DNA from: Gemmatimonadota bacterium
GTDB lineage: Bacteria > Gemmatimonadota > Gemmatimonadetes > Gemmatimonadales > GWC2-71-9
DNA: 15,762 bases
Assembly: GCA_016180765.1 (NCBI GenBank)
Contig: JACPAP010000237.1
Span: 1-15,762 of the forward strand
Direction of reading: 5' to 3'
The position numbers and the translations under genes were made by a program. This document shows, in pieces, positions 5,610-15,645 of this stretch. Below the pieces are notes generated by a model that was not told the origin of the DNA, ran no database searches, and saw nothing but the letters and a program-made list of their open reading frames with translations. How positions within the stretch are numbered: the stretch's first letter is position 1; each line of letters opens with the position of its first letter.

Positions 5610-6707
5610 TCAAGGCTCGATCGCAGCACGAATTGCGTTTTCCGGAGCAGTGCGGGTCCACTCGCCGGTCGGTTCCCGGTGCATTTCCCCGATGGTCTTG
5701 AGGAGTGCAAACCTGACAGACGCCTCGCGGGTCTTCTTGTCGTGTCGCATCGACTCGAGCAGCCGACCGGCGTCGGCGTCCGCCGGGCTCCGGGTCGGCA
5801 AGCCGTACGTTTCGAGAGTCCGCAACAACGTTGGAACGGCCTCCGGAGCCGTGATGCCCAACGCTCGCCCCAGCCGGGCTTCCGCCGCCATGCCGATGGC
5901 GACCGCTTCGCCGTGGAGCAGCGTGTAGCCGGTGACCGCTTCCAGCGCGTGGGCGATGGTATGTCCGAAGTTGAGGATCGCGCGGCGTCCCCGCTCGCGC
6001 TCGTCTTCCCCGACCACGCCGGCCTTGATGGTCACGCTGCGTTCCACGACCTCGTGCAGCGCCCCGCGATCGCCGCTCAGCACGCGCGGCGCCAGGGCAT
6101 GGACTCGCTGGTAGTAGACCCGGTCGGCGATGGCGCCGTGCTTGATGGCTTCGGCCATCCCCGCGGCGAGGTGATTGGGCGGCAGGGTCGCGAGCGTGGC
6201 GAGGTCCGCGATCACCAGCCTGGGCTGGTAGAACGCGCCCACCAGGTTCTTCCCGGCCGGCGTGTCCACGCCCGTCTTGCCGCCGATGGAACTGTCGATC
6301 ATCGCGAGCAGCGTGGTGGGAACCTGGATGTAGGGGATCCCGCGCAGGTAGCTCGCGGCGACGAAACCCGCGAGATCGCCGACCACACCGCCGCCGAGCG
6401 CGACGATCGCGCCGTCCCGTCCCACGCCGGCGGCCAGCAGACGGTCGGTAATGCCGGCCCACGTCTCGCGGGTCTTGTTCCATTCGCCCGACGGAAACGT
6501 CACTACCGTGGCCCGCGCGACGCCGCGCAAGGCGGCGGCCGCCGCCTCGCCATAGAGAGGGGCCACCGTCGAGTCGGTGATGACCGCGTAGTGCTCGGCG
6601 GGGCAGTGGCGGGAAAGGAGCTGGGGCAGATGAGCCAGCAATCCGTCGCCCAGCAAGATGTCGTAAGCGGCGTCCTGGAGCGGAACCCGGATGGTGGCCG
6701 TGGTTAT
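5610..6707 (-). CDS. aroB: 3-dehydroquinate synthase AroB
   Basis: AroB is the second enzyme of the shikimate pathway and converts DAHP to 3-dehydroquinate with NAD and a divalent metal. The protein is about 365 aa (family about 360). Visible motifs are FPSGEWNKT (71-79; NAD site), ALGGGVVGDLAGFVAA (103-118), MIDSSIGGKTGVD (136-148), AEAIKHG (185-191, with a metal-ligand Glu) and NFGHTIAHALE (metal-ligand His). The start is odd. The family's first strand begins at TTATIRVPLQ, and the only start-like codon there is ATA at 6707, which overlaps the upstream stop as ATAA and has GAGG 7 nt before it. The next usual start downstream (TTG about 17 codons on) would remove the first strand. Upstream frame to 6896 is a shadow of the PhzF gene. 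It follows the PhzF-family gene in the same operon. Confidence 0.92.
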   Translation of the reverse strand: MTTATIRVPLQDAAYDILLGDGLLAHLPQLLSRHCPAEHYAVITDSTVAPLYGEAAAAALRGVARATVVTFPSGEWNKTRETWAGITDRLLAAGVGRDGAIVALGGGVVGDLAGFVAASYLRGIPYIQVPTTLLAMIDSSIGGKTGVDTPAGKNLVGAFYQPRLVIADLATLATLPPNHLAAGMAEAIKHGAIADRVYYQRVHALAPRVLSGDRGALHEVVERSVTIKAGVVGEDERERGRRAILNFGHTIAHALEAVTGYTLLHGEAVAIGMAAEARLGRALGITAPEAVPTLLRTLETYGLPTRSPADADAGRLLESMRHDKKTREASVRFALLKTIGEMHREPTGEWTRTAPENAIRAAIEP

Positions 6708-7621
6708 AGCTGAACCTCGCCGGTGATGACCGTGACGGCCTCGCCGCCCACCTGCACCGCGGTGATCTCGCCCCCGTTCCCCACCCCGATCTCCACGTGA
6801 ATCAGACTGGGCCGGCCGATCTCGATCCCCTGCTCGACCACGATGCGCGCCACGCCGTCGTGGGGCCGGACCTGCCCGTGCCAGACGAGGTAGCATCCGA
6901 GCGCCCCGGCGGCGCTCCCAGTGGCGGGGTCCTCCGGGACGCCCAGGCCGGGGGCGAACATCCGACAGTGCACCGTGGCCTCGGGACGCTCGGTCTCAAA
7001 CGTGAAGCACATCGCGCAGTCGGTTCCGAGGTCGCGGAGCAGCGAGGCCAGCCCCATTCCGGCACCACCGCTGGGGAGCGCTGTGAGCTTGCCGAGCGAC
7101 TTGATGGGGACCATGAGCTGGGGCAGCGCGGTGGAGACCACCTGCGGCGCCGGCTGCTTGGGCAAGAGGCCCGCGCCCCCGCCGAGCGCCTTGGCCAGCC
7201 GCGCCCCGGGGGAAACGGGATCGCCGAACTGCGGCTCGGCCTGGGTCATGACCACGCGCGTCAGCTGGCCGTTCTCCGTGTGAAGGTCCACCGGGAGGAC
7301 GCCGGCACCGGTTTCCTGGGTGACGCGGGTGACACCCGTCGGCTTGACTGGCACCATGCCGGTCTCCGCCAGCATCCACCAGGTGCCGATGGTGGGGTGC
7401 CCCGCCAGGGGGATCTCGGCAGCGGGTGTGAAGAACCGCACCCGGCGCGTGGCGGTGCTCGAGGATGTGACGAACGTGGTCTCCGAGAGATTCATCTCGC
7501 GCGCCAGCGCCTGCATGGTCTCCGCGTCGAGTCCGGTGGCGTCCGGGAACACGGCCAGCGGATTGCCCGCCAGCGGCTCACGGGTGAAGACGTCGAGCTG
7601 CACGAAGCGATGGTGCGGCAT
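6704..7621 (-). CDS. PhzF-family isomerase / phenazine-biosynthesis-like protein
   Basis: This is a 305-aa PhzF-fold protein (two pseudo-symmetric diaminopimelate-epimerase-like domains). Family features include FVQLDVFTREPLAGNPLAVF at the N-terminus, NLSETTFV with the catalytic-position Glu47, AGHPTIGT (73-80), and EDPATGSAAGALG with Asp231 near the C-terminal half. True PhzF isomerises DHHA in phenazine synthesis. No other phenazine gene is present here, so the substrate is unknown, and most relatives are uncharacterised housekeeping-type enzymes. The ATG at 7621 follows the adenosyltransferase stop by 3 nt, and the stop overlaps aroB, so the three genes are probably co-transcribed. Placement before a shikimate gene may hint at chorismate-related metabolites but is not evidence of it. 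Confidence 0.9.
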   Translation of the reverse strand: MPHHRFVQLDVFTREPLAGNPLAVFPDATGLDAETMQALAREMNLSETTFVTSSSTATRRVRFFTPAAEIPLAGHPTIGTWWMLAETGMVPVKPTGVTRVTQETGAGVLPVDLHTENGQLTRVVMTQAEPQFGDPVSPGARLAKALGGGAGLLPKQPAPQVVSTALPQLMVPIKSLGKLTALPSGGAGMGLASLLRDLGTDCAMCFTFETERPEATVHCRMFAPGLGVPEDPATGSAAGALGCYLVWHGQVRPHDGVARIVVEQGIEIGRPSLIHVEIGVGNGGEITAVQVGGEAVTVITGEVQL

Positions 7622-7624
7622 TGG

Positions 7625-8173
7625 CTACCAGGTACGCTCGACTGCCCCGGCGGTGCGATTCGCCAGGCGCGCCAGCGTGAACAAGAGGTCCGACAGCCGA
7701 TTGAGGTACGCCAGGACGTGAGGGGGCGCCGTTGCGTCCTGCGACAGCGCCACCACCGAGCGCTCGGCCCGGCGGCACACTGTCCGCGCCACGTGGAACA
7801 GCGCGCCCTTCATGGTGCCGCCCGGCAACACGAACGCGGACAAGGGGGATAGGCTGGCGTCCGCCCGGTCAATGGCCGCCTCCAACGACGCGATCCGCTC
7901 CGGTGTCACCTGGGCCTTCGCCAGCGCCTTGCCCACTCTTTCGGGGTCGGGGCTCGCCAGCCGGCCGCCGATGGCGAACAAGTCGCGTTGGATGCCCTGG
8001 AGCAGGTCCCGTTCGAACTCCACCGGCTCGCACGCGAGCACGGCGCCGAGGGCGGCGTTCAATTCGTCCACATCGCCGTAGGCGGCGACCCGCGGGTCGG
8101 CTTTCGAGACTCGGCCGCCGCCGAACAACGCGGTCTGGCCCGCGTCACCGGTGCGAGTGTAAATCTTGGTCAC
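7625..8173 (-). CDS. PduO-type corrinoid (cob(I)alamin) adenosyltransferase
   Basis: This enzyme transfers the 5'-deoxyadenosyl group of ATP to cob(I)alamin, making coenzyme B12. It is 182 aa from GTG at 8173, usual for the family. The ATP-binding N-terminus MTKIYTRTGDAGQT is intact (residues 1-14), followed by AAYGDVDELNAALG (30-43). Later come SAFVLPGGTMKGALFHVARTV with RRAERSVV (the conserved Arg/Glu helix) and LAYLNRLSDLLFTLAR. GTG gives the standard family beginning. A TTG three codons upstream (8182) is possible. It heads the minus-strand trio with the PhzF-family gene and aroB. No B12-dependent enzyme or cobalamin riboswitch lies in the window. Confidence 0.92.
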   Translation of the reverse strand: MTKIYTRTGDAGQTALFGGGRVSKADPRVAAYGDVDELNAALGAVLACEPVEFERDLLQGIQRDLFAIGGRLASPDPERVGKALAKAQVTPERIASLEAAIDRADASLSPLSAFVLPGGTMKGALFHVARTVCRRAERSVVALSQDATAPPHVLAYLNRLSDLLFTLARLANRTAGAVERTW

Positions 8174-8227
8174 GCGGTCCAAGCTAGCAGCGTGCCGAGC
8201 AAAGAGCGACGGGAGGGGGTAACCTGA

Positions 8228-8245
8228 GGGGCGCGCCGGCGCCCC
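8228..8245. other. Short GC hairpin in the divergent intergenic region
   Basis: A perfect 7-bp stem (GGGGCGC / GCGCCCC) with a GCCG loop lies between the divergent adenosyltransferase and ferredoxin-reductase genes. There is no T tract, so it is not an intrinsic terminator. It may be an operator-like site or chance in GC-rich DNA. Confidence 0.3.
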
Positions 8246-8256
8246 GTACCTGATCT

Positions 8257-8261
8257 AGGAG
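8257..8261 (+). promoter_or_regulatory. Strong ribosome binding site that fixes a TTG start
   Basis: AGGAG sits 7 nt before the TTG at 8269. That makes TTG the convincing start of the ferredoxin reductase gene, since no ATG or GTG is as well placed. Confidence 0.75.
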
Positions 8262-8268
8262 CAAGGTC

Positions 8269-9677
<1,409 letters not shown>

Positions 9678-9681
<4 letters not shown>

Positions 9682-9756
9682 TGCCGTTCCAACTTGTTGC
9701 GCCTAGGGTTCGCGAGTAAGCAAGCTAATAGGCGGAACAAGTTGGAACGGCACTAG
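9678..9756. terminator. 28-bp inverted repeat between convergent genes (bidirectional terminator or MITE-like element)
   Basis: The left arm 9678-9705 and right arm 9729-9756 are reverse complements over 28 bp with a single mismatch (G9699 opposite G9735). They enclose a 23-nt loop. The arm begins CTAGTGCCGTTCCAACTTG. Each outer end is CTAG, and these supply the TAG stops of both flanking genes (9679-9681 on plus, 9755-9753 on minus). There is no clear T tract, so it is not a canonical rho-independent terminator in either direction. CTAG on both sides could also be a target-site duplication. Confidence 0.7.
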
Positions 9757-10876
9757 GGGTGTGGTGACCCAGGCGAGGCCTCACACTGGTCGCCGGAGGC
9801 CACCCCGCGCACCGGCGCCCCCGGCCCCGCCAGCGCCAGCACCAGCGAGTCGATCTGCGCCACGCCGTCCGCGTAGCGCGCGGTGTGGTGGTTCGCCACG
9901 ATGTCGAAGATGTATGCCCCGCCGCCCCCCCGATCGAGGTAGCCCGCGAGCGAATGGACCTGGCCCAGGGATGCTGTTTTCGCCAAGAGGCGCCCGTCCG
10001 CCGCGGTGCAGACCAGCCGGTCGCGCAGGGTCCCGGTGCCGGGCATTGCCAGCGCCCGTAGGAATCCCGCATTGTCGGGATGCCCCCGCATGTGAAGCAG
10101 AAGCTGGAGTTGTGGCTGTCGTTGAGGAGCGGATAGATCAGCGCGGCCCGTAGCGCCTGCGCGAAGTACCGATTGGGATCCGGCTCGAAGCGGATCACCG
10201 CGGGGGCACCGACCCGCGGGCCGGACTTCCAGGTAATGTTGACCGAGTTGTCGTTGAACCCCAGGCCGGAGACCGGGGCCGCGTACCACCAGTTGAGGTG
10301 GTACCCCTGCCACTCGGGGTGGACCAGGGTTCGGTCGAAGTAGCTGCCGTCGCCCACGATGGCCCCGGCGACCTCGCCTACGCCGCGGGCCACCAGACTG
10401 TCGGCCAGGGCGTCCAACCGGGTCCACATCGCGTCGCAGACGCCGGCCGCCAGCGTATCCGGTCCATAGCAGTGGGCCCCGAAGCCGGGGTCGCCCCGCC
10501 CGTACACCACCAGGTCCCCCTGGAGAACGCCGTCGGTGAGCGGCCCGGTGCCGAACACGCTGGTCGTGATGCGGTAATCGGGTGGCAGCAGCATGCTGGC
10601 AGCGGCCGTGACGGCCAGCTTGGCGGTGGAGGCCGGCACGAACCGGCGGTCGGCGTTTCGCTCGAACACGGTCGGGCCCCGCTGGTTCACGACCAGCACA
10701 CCCCAGCTCGCGCGGTTGAAGGGCCGGCGATCGAGCAAACGCTCGAGGCGCCGGGCCAGGCTGCCCTGCGCCGCCAGCTCGGAGGCCCAAGCCCCGGCGA
10801 TCCCTATGAGCACCAGGAGGGTACCAAGCAGGGTAGCACCCCGCGACAAGCGGCTGGGTATGATTAGCTTTAGCAC
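9753..10876 (-). pseudogene. dacB: D-alanyl-D-alanine carboxypeptidase/endopeptidase DacB (PBP4, peptidase S13), internally deleted and frame-shifted
   Basis: PBP4 trims or cleaves peptidoglycan cross-links in the periplasm. The N-terminal part (GTG at 10876) has a signal peptide (MLKLIIPSRLSRGATLLGTLLV... to about AAQG), the SxxK nucleophile motif as STAK (83-86), and GRGDPGFG. It then runs to LLNDSHN, which holds the SxN motif (254-256). Right after this, near 10100-10112, homology jumps to another frame reading LQLLLHMRGHPDNAGFLRAL, then LLAKTASLGQVHSLAGYLDR and FDIVANHH, to a TAG at 9753. From family knowledge, the segment normally between SHN and this point (several tens of residues, with the DGSGL region) is missing. 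The KTG motif reads KTA. It is probably non-functional or a local assembly error. A promoter lies just upstream, diverging from tamA. Confidence 0.85.
10859..10864 (+). promoter_or_regulatory. Possible -10 box for the tamA-tamB pair
   Basis: TATGAT on the plus strand would give a leader of about 40 nt before the proposed tamA start and lies inside the dacB 5' end. No good -35 is seen at the right distance, so this is weak. Confidence 0.3.
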
Positions 10877-10892
10877 CGGCGGTAAACGCCTC

Positions 10893-10921
10893 AAACTATG
10901 AGGGTTACCTGAGCAGGTCAA
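10893..10921 (-). promoter_or_regulatory. Promoter of dacB
   Basis: On the minus strand, -35 TTGACC (10921-10916) and -10 TAGTTT (10898-10893) are separated by 17 bp. The predicted start lies about 10 nt before the GTG at 10876, so the leader is very short. The -35 falls inside the first codons proposed for tamA on the opposite strand. Confidence 0.5.
10900..10904 (+). promoter_or_regulatory. Ribosome binding site suggesting a CTG start for tamA
   Basis: GAGGG lies 4 nt before CTG at 10909. No ATG, GTG or TTG occurs in frame before GTG 10939, and that later start would remove the positively charged n-region of the signal peptide. Confidence 0.45.
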
Positions 10922-13083
10922 ACTCGCGGCTTCTCGCTGTGGCCGTGCTGTTCCTGGCCCCGGCCCTCCGATGCGGCTCCCCGACCCCGCTGTACGCACA
11001 GAGCATCGAGGAGCCGCGGCTCGTGGTCCGCGGTCTCGACTTCCGCGGCAATCACGCGATTGACGGCTACACGTTGCGCACCTCCATCGCCACCACGGAG
11101 TCGTCGTGGCTGGTGCGCTTTCCGCTCACCAGCTGGATTGGGGCCGGCGAGAAGCGCTACCTCGATGTCACCGAGTTCCGCCGAGATCTGTTGCGCCTCG
11201 TGCTGCTCTACCGGGTGAGCGGGTATCTCCAGGTGCGGGTGGACACCATCGTGCGCCGGAGCAAGGACGCGGCGCGCATCCAGTTTCTCATCCGCGAGGG
11301 CCCGCCGGTCCGGGTGCGCTCGATCGACATTTCGGGCGTCGAGGGGATCGTGCCCCTCCGCGACCTGCTGCATGACATCCCGCTCGCCGTGGGCGACCCG
11401 TTCAATCGGATCCGTTTCGAGTGGGCGGCCGACACCATCCGCGCCGCCGTCCGGGATCGGGGGTACCCCTTCGCCGAGGTGTTTCGCTCGTACGACGTGA
11501 ACGAGGACAGCCTGAGCGCTCGGATCCGGTTCGAGCTGGAGCCGGGGGCCCGAGGCCGGGTCGACAGCGTGATCGTCGAAGGGACGCGGGAGATCGCCCC
11601 GGACGTGGTGCGCCGGATGATCCCGATTCGCTCGGGCGCGTGGTTCAGCCAGTCGGCGCTCTACCGAAGCCAACGGGACCTGTACCGGTTGGGGGTGTTT
11701 GGATACGTCAACGTGACGCTGGCCGACTCCGCGCCGCAGGGGCCCGCGGACTCGAGTGTCGCCGTGCGCGTGCAGGTGACCGAAGGCACCCTGCGCCGGC
11801 TCCGGATGGGCGTGGGGTACGGTACCGTGGACTGCTTCCGCGGGCTCGCGAGCTGGAGCGCCAGCAATGTGCTGGGCGGCGGCCGGGTGCTGGACCTCAC
11901 GGCGCGGGTCTCCAAGCTGGGCGCCGGGGACCCGCTTTCCGCGGGCTTCGAGAACTGGCCGTGCGGCGCCCTCAAGGACGAAGTAGGTACCGAACGCTTC
12001 CGGCTGAACTACAACGTGGCGGCCAGCCTTCAGGAGCCGTTTCTGTTCTCACGGCTCACCCGAGGCACCGTGTCGCTGTCCGCCGAACGGCACAGCGAGA
12101 TCCAGGCGTATCGCCGGGATGCCCTCAGCGCGAACCTGTCCGTGACGCGCGAGACGCGCTGGGACCTTCCGGTCACCGCCGGCTACTCGGTGTCCCTCAC
12201 CCGGACGTTCGCGGAGCCGGCCATCTTCTGCTCGTTCCTGAGCGTGTGTCGCCTGGAGGATGCTGAACCGTTCTCGGAGCAGCGACTCCAGTCCATGGTG
12301 ACGCTCGGGTTCGTGCGCGATCGGTCGAACTCGGTGCTGGACCCCACGCGGGGGAGTACCCTGAGCGCGGAGGCACGCTACGCCTCGCGGCTCCTGGGGT
12401 CCGATTCCCTGATCCAGTTCGCCAAGGGCGTGATGGAGCTGGCGGTCTACTACCCGATCGGCCGGCGCACCACGTTGGCGTGGCGCGTCCGCGGCGGAGG
12501 CATTGTCTCGCCCGCGCTGGGGTTCGGCGGGCAAAGCGTACGCTACATCCCGCCATCCGAGCGGTTCTACGCCGGGGGCGCCAACAGCGTCCGCGGATAC
12601 GGTCAGAACCGGCTGGGACCCGTGGTGCGCGTGGTGAACCCCGAGCGTGGCGATACGGTCCTGTCGCGCGATTCGCCGGGGACCGAGGTACGCCGGTTCG
12701 TCCCGGACACGCTCACCGCCGCCACCGGCGGGAACTCGCTGATCATCGCCAACGCGGAGCTGCGCTTCCCGTTGCCCGGCTTTGGCGCTCGCTTGTCGGG
12801 CGCCGCGTTCGTGGACCTGGGACAGCTCTTCGAACGGGGGAAGGAGCTCGTGGATTTCTCCAAGACCCGCGTGACGCCTGGCCTGGGGCTACGCATCGCT
12901 ACCCCGATTGGCCCGATGCGCTTCGATGTCGGGTACAACGGCTACCAGCCGGAAGCGGGACCGCTGTATCGGAAGGAGGGACCGGAGTTGGTGTTGCTGA
13001 ACCCGCTCTACCGTCCCGGCCGGTCCGGTGCGTGGGTGAGCCGGCATCTGGTGTTTCATTTCTCCGTGGGGCAGGCGTTTTGA
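10909..13083 (+). CDS. tamA: Omp85-superfamily outer-membrane protein, TamA-like (three POTRA domains plus beta-barrel)
   Basis: This is a BamA/TamA-type protein that helps insert or translocate outer-membrane proteins, with POTRA domains in the periplasm. From the CTG at 10909 it is 724 aa, and from the GTG at 10939 it is 714 aa. The longer form gives a proper signal peptide: basic SRSNSR, hydrophobic LLAVAVLFLAPAL, and cleavage near PLYA-QS. Three POTRA repeats lie at about 37-130, 134-212 (VRSIDISGVEGI...) and 215-293 (VDSVIVEGTREI...). The bacterial surface antigen barrel follows, with the loop-6 motif SVRGYGQNRLGP near 560 and closing strands such as SGAAFVDLGQLFE and GPMRFDVGYNGY. Three POTRAs and the coupled tamB favour TamA over BamA (usually five). 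The stop overlaps the tamB start as TTGA. Confidence 0.9.
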   Translation: MSRSNSRLLAVAVLFLAPALRCGSPTPLYAQSIEEPRLVVRGLDFRGNHAIDGYTLRTSIATTESSWLVRFPLTSWIGAGEKRYLDVTEFRRDLLRLVLLYRVSGYLQVRVDTIVRRSKDAARIQFLIREGPPVRVRSIDISGVEGIVPLRDLLHDIPLAVGDPFNRIRFEWAADTIRAAVRDRGYPFAEVFRSYDVNEDSLSARIRFELEPGARGRVDSVIVEGTREIAPDVVRRMIPIRSGAWFSQSALYRSQRDLYRLGVFGYVNVTLADSAPQGPADSSVAVRVQVTEGTLRRLRMGVGYGTVDCFRGLASWSASNVLGGGRVLDLTARVSKLGAGDPLSAGFENWPCGALKDEVGTERFRLNYNVAASLQEPFLFSRLTRGTVSLSAERHSEIQAYRRDALSANLSVTRETRWDLPVTAGYSVSLTRTFAEPAIFCSFLSVCRLEDAEPFSEQRLQSMVTLGFVRDRSNSVLDPTRGSTLSAEARYASRLLGSDSLIQFAKGVMELAVYYPIGRRTTLAWRVRGGGIVSPALGFGGQSVRYIPPSERFYAGGANSVRGYGQNRLGPVVRVVNPERGDTVLSRDSPGTEVRRFVPDTLTAATGGNSLIIANAELRFPLPGFGARLSGAAFVDLGQLFERGKELVDFSKTRVTPGLGLRIATPIGPMRFDVGYNGYQPEAGPLYRKEGPELVLLNPLYRPGRSGAWVSRHLVFHFSVGQAF

Positions 13084-15645
13084 CCTGGGGGCAGGTGGTG
13101 CGGCTGGCGGCGGTGGGGGCCGCGGCGCTGGGCGGTGCCGTGCTGGGTGCGGCGGGCGCCGCGCTCCGCACGGCTGCCGGCCGGGGAGTCGTGGTTCGAG
13201 CGGCTCTGAATGCGCTGAACCGCCAGCTGGACGGCAGCGTCACCCTCGGCGCATTCGGCGGCTCGTTCACCGGTGGACTGGACGCCCGCGACGTGTTCCT
13301 CAGCGACCTCGAGGGGAAACCGGTGGCGCGCATCCCGCGCCTCGAAGTGCGCTACCGGGTCCGCGACCTGCTGGGCGGGCGGTTGGTACTGGGCCAGCTC
13401 AAGCTCTCCCATCCGGCGGTGCAATTGGTCCAGGATTCGACCGGTGCCTTGAACCTGGAGCGGGTGTTGCGCCTCGACCGGCCGGGCGGCGGCGGCCCGA
13501 GCCCGTTGATCGCCTTCCGGGACGTGGAGATTACCGACGGCACGGTCACGCTCCTGACCAGGGGAGAGTCGGACGGTGCCGATGGCCACCAGCGAACGAT
13601 CGAGCGCCTGAATGCCCGGCTGTCCTACGCGCGCTTGTCGTCGCCGCTTTCCGGAGAACGGCCCCTACGATTCGAGATCGCCGACCTCCGGGCCAAGATG
13701 TCCCGTCCCGCGGTGGATCTCCGAGGTGCCCACGGCACGGTGGAGATCCTGGGCGATTCCCTGGCGTTAGATCTCGAGGAAGCGCGGCTGCCCGGCTCGG
13801 TGGTTGGGGTGCGCGGGGCGCTCACCTGGCCTCGGGACACCCTGCTCTATGCGCTCGACGTGCGCGCCACCCGAATGGCCAGCGCCGACTTCCAGTGGAT
13901 CGTGCCCGATCTCAAAGCCGGCCTCGCCGGTCGCGGCCATGCGACGATTGGTTCCCGGAGCGGCGACGTCCTTCAGGTCCGCTTGACCAACCTGGCGCTC
14001 ACGGGCGTGGGAGGGGGAGGCGGGTTGCGAGGCACGCTCGGCCTGGTGCTGGGGCCCGGCGAGCATTGGACGCTCGAGGGGACGGAGCTGGTCGCCGACC
14101 GCCTCGACCTCGAGTACGTCCGGCCGTTCCTCGACACCCTGCCGATCGCCGGTCGGTTGACCGGCCGGTTTCAGGGTGAGGGCCCGGAGGAGCGGCTGGC
14201 GGCGGAGCTAGACTGGACTTTCCAGGACGCACTGGTGCCCGGTTGGCCGCGGTCACATGTCGCCGGCGGCGGCGTCGTGGCGTTGGGCGGCCAGCAGGGG
14301 CTTGCCTTCCACGACTTTGCGGTGCGCGAGGCTCGGCTGGACCTGGGGACGGTGCGGAGGCTGGTGCCGCTGGACCTGTTGGGCGAGCTGGATGCGGTGG
14401 GGACCCTGAACGGCCCCTGGAAGGAAGCCGAATTCAGCGGCACGTTGCGCCACCGCGACGGCGCGCTGCCGCCCCCCGTGGCGCGAGGTGTGCTGCGGGT
14501 GGACAACCGGGGTGATCCGTTGGGCCTGTGGGCGGACCTGTCGCTGGACTCGCTGGCGCTCGAGGGATTGCGGCCCAGCTACCCGGTGCTTCGCGTCGGC
14601 GGCGCCTTCGGGGGCGATGTTCGGCTGGGTGGCTATCTCGATTCGTTGGATCTCGAGGCTCACCTGGTGGGCCCCGCCGCCGAGCTGAACGCCCAAGGCG
14701 GACTGTTTTTCGTCGGGTCGCGCCGCGGCGCCCACTGGCTGGACGCCGCATTCGCGCGGCTGGATCTCCACCGGCTCGATGGCAGCTTGCCGGAGACGTC
14801 GCTCCAGGGACGCCTGCGTGGGCGTGCCGTGCTCGACACCGCCGCGGCGGCCCGAGCCGGCGGGGAGCTCGAGCTGGGCGCTTCGGTGGTCGCCGGTACG
14901 GCCATCGATTCCCTCCGCACTCGCTTCACCCTGGCCGACTTAGGTCTCTCGATCGACACGCTCTCGCTGTTCGCACCGCAGCTGGTCGCCTGGGCGGGTG
15001 GGGGCCTGGCCCTGGGGGGCAGTCGCGAGGATACGCTGCGGATCGCGGGGCGAACGGATTCCGTGGGAGTGGTGGAACCGCTAGCCCGGTGGCTGGCCCC
15101 GCACCGATTCGGTCCGGGGCTGGCGTCGGTCCGCGAGGCGCGGGAGCCGGCGCCGTCCGGAGCGGCGGAGGCGGCGGTCACCCTCACCGGCACGCTGGAG
15201 CGGTTCGCCCTGCGCGCACGGGTCCGGACGCCGGGCCTGCGGTGGGGACCCCTGAGGCTGCGGAGCGCTGAGGCGACGGGCCGATGGCAGAGCGTAGAGC
15301 GGGGCGTGGTGGAGTTGGACGGCGCGGTGGATTCGCTGGTCTGGGACGGCCTCGAGGTCTCCTGGGTCGAAGCCCGGGTGCGCGGGCGGCGCGACTCGCT
15401 CGGCTGGTTCGCCCGCAGCCGATGGGGCGAGGATGCGGCATGGTTGGCCGGTGGCGCAATGCGCGCTGATTCGCTCGGTTCGGAGGTGGTGATTGATTCG
15501 CTGGCGGTGTTGCTGCCGTCCGAGGTGTGGTTCCTGGCCCGTCAGTCGCGTTTCACGGTGTCTGACAGCGTCATCGCCGTGGACAGCACCGCGCTGGAGA
15601 GCGCGAGCGGCGGGGCGCGGCTGGTGCTTGGGGGTGCCGTGCCGC
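13080..15645 (+). CDS. tamB: TamB-like translocation/assembly module protein (AsmA-like), truncated
   Basis: TamB is a long periplasmic beta-helical protein anchored in the inner membrane. It partners TamA in outer-membrane assembly and lipid transport. The frame begins TTG at 13080 (TTGA overlap with the tamA stop); GTG at 13095 is an alternative. An N-terminal membrane anchor (VVRLAAVGAAALGGAVLG) is followed by LNRQLDGSVTLGAFGGSFTGG and LEVRYRVRDLLGGRLVLGQL, the typical AsmA/TamB opening, then many repeats of short beta segments. About 855 residues are recognisable, to LVLGGAVP. The C-terminal TamB domain (DUF490) is absent. After about 15643 the same frame stays open to the window edge, but its sequence (RSDRRRQHPFGG...) no longer looks like TamB, while another frame reads as threonine synthase. 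A gene caller would extend it to 15762. Confidence 0.85.

Noticed and set aside
6708..6896. Upstream extension of the aroB frame to an ATG at 6896
   Set aside because: The extra 63 residues are Arg/Gly-rich and antiparallel to nothing known. They are the PhzF-family coding sequence read out of frame.
6704..7621. A phenazine biosynthesis cluster
   Set aside because: Only a PhzF-family gene is present. No phzA/B/D/E/G-type genes are adjacent.
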